This document shows positions 6,219-10,178 of a DNA stretch of 10,178 bases, piece by piece. The translations under genes were made by a program, and so were the position numbers. How positions within the stretch are numbered: position 1 is the first letter of the stretch; every line of letters starts with the position of its first letter. The stretch is from an uncultured Clostridia bacterium (GTDB lineage: Bacteria; Bacillota; Clostridia; Oscillospirales; Oscillospiraceae), in the NCBI GenBank assembly GCA_938049125.1, contig CALICR010000209.1:1-10178 (forward strand), written 5' to 3'. Below the pieces are notes generated by a model. That model made no database searches. It was not told where the DNA came from and saw only the letters and a program-made list of their open reading frames with translations.

Positions 6219-6255
6219 AAAAAGCCCGTCCCGCCGCGGCTGCGGCGGGACGGGC
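6219..6255 (-). terminator. Strong terminator of the dusB-tdk-deoC-deoD operon
   Basis: A perfect 14-bp GC-rich stem (6224-6237 with 6242-6255) with a 4-base loop is followed on the minus strand by TTTTT (6219-6223). It lies five bases after the stop codon of the 73-residue gene. It is the clearest intrinsic terminator in the window. Confidence 0.9.
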
Positions 6256-6260
6256 GGCGC

Positions 6261-6482
6261 TTATTCGGAAAAGGTGTAGCGGATGAGATTGCCGTGGCCG
6301 TCGCCGGTGGTGATGACCGTGTCTCCAGCGGCGTTTTTGCCCGTGTCCAGGATGGGCCAGCGGCCATGCTCCCGGACGTAGGCCTCGGGGCTCTCCGCCT
6401 CGACCTCCAGGAATTCCTTCTTGGCGTGGCGGTTGCCGCCGCAGGGATTGATGCTTTCGGCGAGTACTTCGTAGTTCTTCAT
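6261..6482 (-). CDS. Unrecognised 73-residue protein, last gene of the deo operon
   Basis: I do not recognise this family. The protein opens MKNYEVLAESINPCGGNRHAKK and ends GDGHGNLIRYTFSE. It is soluble-looking, acidic in the middle, and has no signal peptide, membrane segment or coiled coil. Notable points are a CGGNRH cluster at 14-19, GRWPILDTGKN (40-50) and a repeated glycine pattern GDGHGN near the end. The ATG at 6482 is chosen because GAGGAGG sits six bases upstream and because the gene then starts 11 bases after the deoD stop. A terminator follows directly, so it is co-transcribed with deoD. Longer readings of this frame run antiparallel-coded through deoD and look like artefacts. The ribosome site and position make it a likely real gene. 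Confidence 0.75.
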   Translation of the reverse strand: MKNYEVLAESINPCGGNRHAKKEFLEVEAESPEAYVREHGRWPILDTGKNAAGDTVITTGDGHGNLIRYTFSE

Positions 6483-6493
6483 GCGATGCCTCC

Positions 6494-7237
6494 TCAGTCC
6501 AGGGCCACGGCGGTCTCCAGGGCCAGCTCCATCATCTGGGTGAAGGTGTTCTGCCGCTCCTCGGCGGTGGTGACCTCGCCGGTCAGAATGTGGTCGGAGA
6601 TGGTGCAGATGGCCAGCGCGTGCTTGCCGTAGCGGGCGGCGTTCATGTAGAGGGCCGCGGCCTCCATCTCGATGGCCATGACGCCCATCTTCTTCCAGGC
6701 GTAGGTGGAATCGAGGCCCTCGGGCACACCCTCGTGATCGCCGTAGAAGCAGTCGGAGGAAAGCAGGTTGCCCACGTGGCAGAGGTGGCTGAGGCCGAGG
6801 TGCTCGGCCTGGGCCATGCAGGTGGAGAGCATCTTGTAGGAGGAGATGGGGGCGAAGGTGCCGGGCAGGTGGAACTGGTACGCCCAGCGGGAGTCGGTGC
6901 ACGCGCCCTGGCCCAGGACGATGTCGCGGACCTTCACGTCCTCGCGGATGGACCCGGCGGAGCCGATGCGCATGATGTGCTCGACGCCGTAGGTGTTGTA
7001 GAGCTCATGGGAGTAGATGCCCATGGAGGGCATGCCCATGCCGGACGCCATGACGGACACCTTGACGCCCTTGTAGGTGCCGGTGTAGCCCTGGATGCCG
7101 CGGACATTGTTGACAAGTTCGGCGTTTTCAAGGAAATGCTCTGCGATGAATTTGGAGCGGAGCGGGTCGCCGGGCATGAGGACGGTCTTGCCGAAGGCGC
7201 CGAGGGGCGCTTCGTTGTGGGGAGTCAGATTTGCCAT
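6494..7237 (-). CDS. deoD: Purine-nucleoside phosphorylase, DeoD type
   Basis: Phosphorolyses purine (deoxy)nucleosides to the free base and (deoxy)ribose-1-phosphate in the cytoplasm; the DeoD family is hexameric and accepts both adenosine and inosine/guanosine. The 247 residues align by eye with E. coli DeoD (239). MPGDPLR (21-27) and R90 in MRIGSAGS are phosphate-site residues. IEMEAA (189-194) binds ribose. D215 in SDHILTGE and R228 in AEERQNTF, 13 residues apart, match the catalytic D204/R217 pair. A short insertion around 166-178 explains the extra length. AGGAGA precedes the ATG, which follows the deoC stop by three bases, so the two are tightly coupled. Deoxyribose-1-phosphate from this enzyme needs a phosphopentomutase to reach DeoC; none is in the window. 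Confidence 0.95.
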   Translation of the reverse strand: MANLTPHNEAPLGAFGKTVLMPGDPLRSKFIAEHFLENAELVNNVRGIQGYTGTYKGVKVSVMASGMGMPSMGIYSHELYNTYGVEHIMRIGSAGSIREDVKVRDIVLGQGACTDSRWAYQFHLPGTFAPISSYKMLSTCMAQAEHLGLSHLCHVGNLLSSDCFYGDHEGVPEGLDSTYAWKKMGVMAIEMEAAALYMNAARYGKHALAICTISDHILTGEVTTAEERQNTFTQMMELALETAVALD

Positions 7238-7240
7238 CGT

Positions 7241-7903
7241 TCAGTTCTCCTTTTCTGCGGCCTTGACGAGCTTCACGATGCGGGACGTGCCCAGGCGGCT
7301 GGCGCCGAGGGACACGAAGCGCGCAGCGTCCTCCAGGGAGCTGATGCCGCCGGCGGCCTTGATCTTCAGGTGGGGGGCGATGTGGGCGGCGAAGAGGGCC
7401 ACGTCCTCGAAGGTCGCGCCGCCCTTGGAGAAGCCCGTGGACGTCTTGATGAAGTCTGCGCCGGACTCGGACACGATCTTGCAGAGGGCGATCTTCTCCT
7501 CGTCCGTCAGCAGGCAGGTCTCGATGATGACCTTGAGGACCTTTCCCTCGCAGGCGGCGCGCACGGCCTTGATCTCGCTGAGCACGTCGTCGTAGCGGCG
7601 GTCCTTGACCCAGCCGAGGTTGATGACCATGTCGATCTCGTCCGCGCCGTTGGCGATGGCGTCCACGGCCTCGAAGCACTTGACGGCGGTGGTGGAGTAG
7701 CCGTTGGGGAAGCCGATGACCGTGCAGACGGCCATGCGGTCGCCGACGTACTCCTTTGCCTCGCGGACATAGGAGGCGGGGATGCAGACGGAGGCGGTGC
7801 GGTAACGGATGGCGTCGTCACAGAGGGCGCGGATCTCCGCGCCGGTGGCGTCCTGCCGGAGCAGGGTGTGGTCTACCATGGACAGGATGTTCTGAATTTC
7901 CAT
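7241..7903 (-). CDS. deoC: Deoxyribose-phosphate aldolase DeoC
   Basis: Cleaves 2-deoxyribose-5-phosphate to acetaldehyde and glyceraldehyde-3-phosphate, the last step of deoxynucleoside breakdown. The 220-residue TIM-barrel protein has the Schiff-base lysine K153 in FIKTSTGF. It also has the proton-relay lysine K182 in IKAAGGISS and D91 in ADEIDMVIN, the usual Lys-Lys-Asp set. The ATG at 7903 gives the normal family opening (MEIQNILSMVDHTLL), with GGAAAGG five bases before it. The open frame extends to 8335, but that stretch is Arg/Pro-rich and antisense-like within tdk, so it is not coding. The gene lies 56 bases after tdk and three bases before deoD. Confidence 0.95.
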   Translation of the reverse strand: MEIQNILSMVDHTLLRQDATGAEIRALCDDAIRYRTASVCIPASYVREAKEYVGDRMAVCTVIGFPNGYSTTAVKCFEAVDAIANGADEIDMVINLGWVKDRRYDDVLSEIKAVRAACEGKVLKVIIETCLLTDEEKIALCKIVSESGADFIKTSTGFSKGGATFEDVALFAAHIAPHLKIKAAGGISSLEDAARFVSLGASRLGTSRIVKLVKAAEKEN

Positions 7904-7959
7904 TGGAACCTTTCCTTTCTGCGGCGCGGCTGCGGGCCGCGGCCGGTGATCTGCGGGCG

Positions 7960-8589
7960 TCAGGGCTGCTGCGGGAGAACGGTCTGCGGAGCCGGAGCGG
8001 CCAGGGGCTTGACCCGGCGATGCTCCAGAATGGCATGACGGAAGCAGCGGTGGCACATGGCCACATAGCTGTCGTTGCCGCCGAGAAAGACCTGCGCGCC
8101 CTCGGTAACGACGTGGCCGTCCCCGTCGAGGCGGGCATTGACCGTGGCCTTTCGGCCGCAGGCGCACATGGTCTTGATCTCCGTGATCTCGTCGGCCACC
8201 TCCAGGAGGCGGCGGCTGCCGGGGAAGAGGCGGGTCTGGAAGTCGGTCCGGAGGCCGAAGCACATGACGGGCAGGTTCTCCTCGTCCACCAGGATGCGCA
8301 GCTCGTTGATCTGGGCCTCGGTCAGGAACTGGCACTCGTCCACGATGATGACATTGACGCCGGGCTGCTCCCGGTAGAGGGCGCAGATGTCCACCTCCGG
8401 GCCCACGGGCAGCGCCGGAGCCGAGAGGCCGATGCGGGAGGAGAGGACGGCGTCCCCGTCCCGGGTGTCGGCGGAGGGCTTTAGCAGCCAGACCTTCAGG
8501 CCGCGTTCCTCGTAGTTATATTTGGTGATAAGCGCCTGGGCCGTCTTGGAAGAGCCCATGGCGCCGTATTTGAAATAGAGCTTGGCCAT
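7960..8589 (-). CDS. tdk: Thymidine kinase, type II (TK1-like)
   Basis: Phosphorylates thymidine to dTMP with ATP, feeding salvage. The 209 residues have the nucleotide-binding loop GAMGSSKT (9-16), the DECQFL motif with catalytic E85, and the lid/zinc region with C142 and C144 in TMCACG and C179 and C182 in CHRC. The loop has Ser where most relatives have Gly before the lysine. YGAMGSSKTA is, as I recall, seen in other Clostridial members, so it is probably active. The ATG at 8589 has AAGGGG eight bases upstream. An in-frame GTG three codons earlier overlaps that site and is rejected. The last 15 or so residues are Pro/Ala-rich and probably disordered. It lies between dusB (65 bases) and deoC (56 bases). 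Confidence 0.93.
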   Translation of the reverse strand: MAKLYFKYGAMGSSKTAQALITKYNYEERGLKVWLLKPSADTRDGDAVLSSRIGLSAPALPVGPEVDICALYREQPGVNVIIVDECQFLTEAQINELRILVDEENLPVMCFGLRTDFQTRLFPGSRRLLEVADEITEIKTMCACGRKATVNARLDGDGHVVTEGAQVFLGGNDSYVAMCHRCFRHAILEHRRVKPLAAPAPQTVLPQQP

Positions 8590-8616
8590 TTGCAGCACCC
8601 CTTTTCTTCATCATAC

Positions 8617-8648
8617 CGGCTTTTTCCCGTTTTGCAAGGAAAAAGCCG
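8617..8648 (-). other. Stem-loop between dusB and tdk
   Basis: CGGCTTTTTCC and GGAAAAAGCCG (8617-8627 with 8638-8648) form an 11-bp perfect stem with a 10-base loop in the 65-base gap. No U tract follows on either strand, so it is not a standard terminator. It might be an RNA processing or stability element that sets tdk-deo expression apart from dusB. Confidence 0.4.
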
Positions 8649-8654
8649 CGTCGC

Positions 8655-9635
8655 TCAGCGGTCCTCCGCGTCGCGGAGGTCGCGCATGGCGCCTTCGCAG
8701 ACGGCGCGGACCTCGTCGAGCGTTGTGACGGAGGAGACCTTCTCCTTATAATAGTTGGCATAGGGCACGCCGCGGAGATACCAGGCGAAGTGCTTTCGGG
8801 CCTCGAGGCAGGCAACGCGCTCGCCCTTGTCGGCAGCGGCCAGCTCGAACTGGCGCAGCGCCGTGGTGAGCCGTTCCCGGAGCGGGGGCCGGGGCGGGGC
8901 CGTTTCGCCCCGGAGGGCGGCGGAGACCTCTGCGAAGATCCAGGGGTCTCCGAAGGCCCCGCGGCCTACCATCAGGCCGTCGGCCCCGGTGCGCCGGAGG
9001 CAGCGCAGGGCACTCTCGCCGTCGAAGATGTCGCCGTTGGCGATGACGGGGATGTGCAGCGCCTGCTTGACGTCCCGGATGATATCCCAGTCGGCCACGC
9101 CACTGTAGAGCTGGGCGCGGGTCCTGCCGTGGACGCAGAGGGCGTCAGCCCCGTGGGCCTCCATCAGCCGGGCGAACTCCACGACGTTGACGGAGCCCTT
9201 GTCCCAGCCCTTGCGGCACTTGACCGTTACCGGCACGTCCACGGCGTCCTTGACGGCGGAGACGATGGCGGCGGCCAGCTCCGGCGTGCGCATGAGGCCG
9301 CAGCCGTCGCCGTTCCCGGCGACCTTGGGCATGGGGCAGCCCATGTTGAGGTCGATGTAATCGCAGCCCGAGTGGGCGAGAGCCAGCTGCGCGGCTTTGG
9401 CCATGGTCTCCGGGTCGCAGCCGAAGATCTGTGCGCCGCAGATGCCCAGGGGCGTTTTTTTCAGTAATGTAACGGACTTGCGGTCCTGATAGCAGAGGGC
9501 CCGGGAGGACACCATCTCCGTGACCGTGGCCGCCGCGCCCTGCTCGGCGCAGACGGTGCGGAACGCCAGGTCCGTGACGCCCGCCATGGGCGCGAGGAAC
9601 AGTCCGCCGGGGATTTCAAGGCTGCCGAGCTTCAC
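8655..9635 (-). CDS. dusB: tRNA-dihydrouridine synthase DusB
   Basis: FMN enzyme that reduces uridine to dihydrouridine in tRNA using NADPH. The 326-residue TIM barrel has LFLAPMAGVTD (12-22) at the FMN site and the catalytic cysteine C100 in DLNMGCPMPKV. FMN phosphate and ring contacts include K139, H169 in VHGRTR, ANGDIF (199-204) and GRGAFGDPW (224-232). A C-terminal helical RNA-binding domain runs from about 250. The start is chosen as GTG at 9635. The frame stays open to an ATG at 9722, but the -35 and -10 boxes lie inside that extension, and no other start codon falls between them and the GTG. The GTG has no ribosome site of its own and overlaps the stop of a 12-codon frame, suggesting coupled translation or a frameshift. 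Confidence 0.9.
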   Translation of the reverse strand: MKLGSLEIPGGLFLAPMAGVTDLAFRTVCAEQGAAATVTEMVSSRALCYQDRKSVTLLKKTPLGICGAQIFGCDPETMAKAAQLALAHSGCDYIDLNMGCPMPKVAGNGDGCGLMRTPELAAAIVSAVKDAVDVPVTVKCRKGWDKGSVNVVEFARLMEAHGADALCVHGRTRAQLYSGVADWDIIRDVKQALHIPVIANGDIFDGESALRCLRRTGADGLMVGRGAFGDPWIFAEVSAALRGETAPPRPPLRERLTTALRQFELAAADKGERVACLEARKHFAWYLRGVPYANYYKEKVSSVTTLDEVRAVCEGAMRDLRDAEDR

Positions 9636-9670
9636 GCCGCACCACGGCGCGCGCTGCCGGTTTTCAGCAT
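9632..9670 (-). CDS. Possible 12-residue leader peptide of dusB
   Basis: The frame reads MLKTGSARRGAA and ends in TGA, which overlaps the dusB GTG as GTGA. AAGAAGG lies eight bases before its ATG, the best ribosome site in the leader, and the predicted transcription start is about 17 bases upstream. It may exist only to deliver ribosomes to dusB by termination-reinitiation. Alternatively a one-base error or mutation has split a longer DusB N-terminus. It has no resemblance I know of. Confidence 0.4.
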   Translation of the reverse strand: MLKTGSARRGAA

Positions 9671-9693
9671 GGGGATCGCCTTCTTTCCTGTCT

Positions 9694-9722
9694 ATTGTAC
9701 CCGATTTCGTGCCGCATTGCAA
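9694..9722 (-). promoter_or_regulatory. Promoter of dusB and the downstream tdk-deo genes
   Basis: TTGCAA (9717-9722), a 17-base spacer and TACAAT (9694-9699) on the minus strand. The start near 9687 leaves only a short leader, which excludes any dusB start codon upstream of about 9687. Confidence 0.65.
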
Positions 9723-9798
9723 CGCCCGCGGCGGGAAAAGCCGCCCGGAAATTCCTCCGGCAGAATGTCAAAAAATTTGAGCCGACCCTCTTCCTTTT

Positions 9799-9826
9799 TT
9801 GCACAGAATCCAGTATACTTAATAAT
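9799..9826 (+). promoter_or_regulatory. Probable promoter of the ABC transporter operon
   Basis: Two overlapping readings are possible in the AT-rich stretch. One is TTGCAC (9799-9804), 16 bases, AATAAT (9821-9826). The other is TATACT (9814-9819) as the -10 box with no good -35 box. Either gives a leader of about 80-100 bases. Confidence 0.4.
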
Positions 9827-9840
9827 TGATATTGATTGAA

Positions 9841-9897
9841 ACGATTTCTTGCCGGGGGTCCGGCCAAGGATCGTGCGGTGCTCCGCGCGGCGGAGCA
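9841..9897 (+). other. Two leader stem-loops before the ABC ATPase
   Basis: First hairpin, 9841-9874: ACGAT/ATCGT, CTTG/CAAG and CCGG/CCGG stacked with small bulges around a GGGT loop. Second hairpin, 9879-9897: a perfect 8-bp TGCTCCGC/GCGGAGCA stem with a 3-base loop, ending five bases before the ribosome site. No U tract follows. They do not match the purine riboswitch core that I know. Confidence 0.45.
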
Positions 9898-9916
9898 GAA
9901 GAAAGGAGTGATGAAC

Positions 9917-10178
9917 TTGGCGGAGGCAGGAAAGACACCGGAATACGTTATTGAAATGCTGCACATCACCAAGGAGTTCCCCGGGATCCGGGCCAACGAC
10001 GACATCACGCTCCAGCTCCGCAAGGGCGAGATCCACGCACTGCTGGGCGAGAACGGCGCGGGCAAATCCACGCTGATGAGCGTGCTTTTCGGCCTCTACC
10101 AGGCGGAGCAGGGCGAGATCCGCAAGAACGGCGAGACGGTGCAGATCCGCGACCCCAACGACGCCAACGCCCTCGGCA
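9917..10178 (+). CDS. ABC transporter ATPase, nucleoside-importer (NupO/YufO) type, partial
   Basis: N-terminal 87 residues of an ABC ATPase; the rest is outside the window. YVIEMLHITKEFPGIRAND (10-28) and the Walker A motif GENGAGKST (44-52) followed by LMSVLFGLYQAEQGEI are characteristic of the double-ABC ATPases of sugar and nucleoside importers. By memory it is closest to YufO/NupO, which works with two permeases and a BmpA-like lipoprotein. The start is uncertain. ATG at 9911 has only two bases after AAAGGAG (9902-9908), while the in-frame TTG at 9917 has an ideal eight. I therefore prefer TTG. Placement beside deoD, deoC and tdk supports nucleosides as substrate. No binding-protein gene lies upstream, so it would have to follow downstream or lie elsewhere. 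Confidence 0.88.
   Translation, partial: MAEAGKTPEYVIEMLHITKEFPGIRANDDITLQLRKGEIHALLGENGAGKSTLMSVLFGLYQAEQGEIRKNGETVQIRDPNDANALG

Noticed and set aside
6035..6367. N-terminal extension of the aminotransferase
   Set aside because: It crosses the aminotransferase promoter and the terminator of the preceding operon.
6483..6902. N-terminal extension of the 73-residue gene to 213 residues
   Set aside because: The added part is Arg/Pro/His-rich, overlaps deoD in another frame, and the strong ribosome site supports the start at 6482.
663..8038. Very long plus-strand open frames opposite adh, mnmA, nifS, the aminotransferase and deoD/deoC
   Set aside because: Their translations are low-complexity strings of V, A, G, D and E typical of the antisense of GC-rich genes. 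The minus-strand proteins in the same places have complete catalytic motifs.
7904..8335. N-terminal extension of deoC into tdk
   Set aside because: It overlaps tdk out of frame with low-complexity sequence, and the family start at 7903 has a good ribosome site.
9827..9910. Purine riboswitch before the importer ATPase
   Set aside because: I could not find the conserved three-way-junction core; the leader forms two simple hairpins instead.

Overview
The window looks like chromosomal DNA from a GC-rich member of the Clostridia, most likely Oscillospiraceae. This is inferred from GC-rich coding sequence, AGGAGG-type ribosome binding sites, sigma-A-like promoters in short AT-rich gaps, and proteins of Clostridial type: a Thermoanaerobacter-like NADP alcohol dehydrogenase, a NifS/NifU/MnmA set, a DeoD-type phosphorylase and a type II thymidine kinase. 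All complete genes are on the minus strand. Only the truncated gene at the right edge is on the plus strand.

Layout, left to right. Positions 1-698 hold no protein gene. They carry two tandem copies of a 293-bp unit. Each copy has a conserved minus-strand promoter followed by a tRNA-Pro-like 5' half; a third such half lies between the two. Then come a monocistronic zinc alcohol dehydrogenase (699-1754) with its own promoter and terminator; a sulfur-transfer operon read nifS > iscU/nifU > mnmA (4684 down to 1944), whose promoter is decorated with GGAATT-type repeats; and a monocistronic class I/II aminotransferase (6034 down to 4865).

Next is a nucleoside/tRNA operon read dusB > tdk > deoC > deoD > a 73-residue unknown protein (9635 down to 6261), closed by a perfect 14-bp terminator hairpin. 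Diverging from it on the plus strand is the start of an ABC ATPase resembling nucleoside importers of the NupO/YufO type.

How the genes work together: NifS takes sulfur from cysteine, IscU can build Fe-S clusters on it, and MnmA uses such sulfur for 2-thiouridine at the tRNA wobble position. In the right half, the predicted importer would bring in nucleosides, DeoD splits purine nucleosides to base and (deoxy)ribose-1-phosphate, DeoC cleaves deoxyribose-5-phosphate, and Tdk salvages thymidine. DusB modifies tRNA with dihydrouridine and seems to be the promoter-proximal gene of this set.

The window is mostly housekeeping. The points that deserve a second look are the tandem tRNA-Pro-like units, the repeated operator-like motifs at the nifS and alcohol dehydrogenase promoters, the 12-codon frame that overlaps the dusB start as GTGA, and the unrecognised 73-residue protein.
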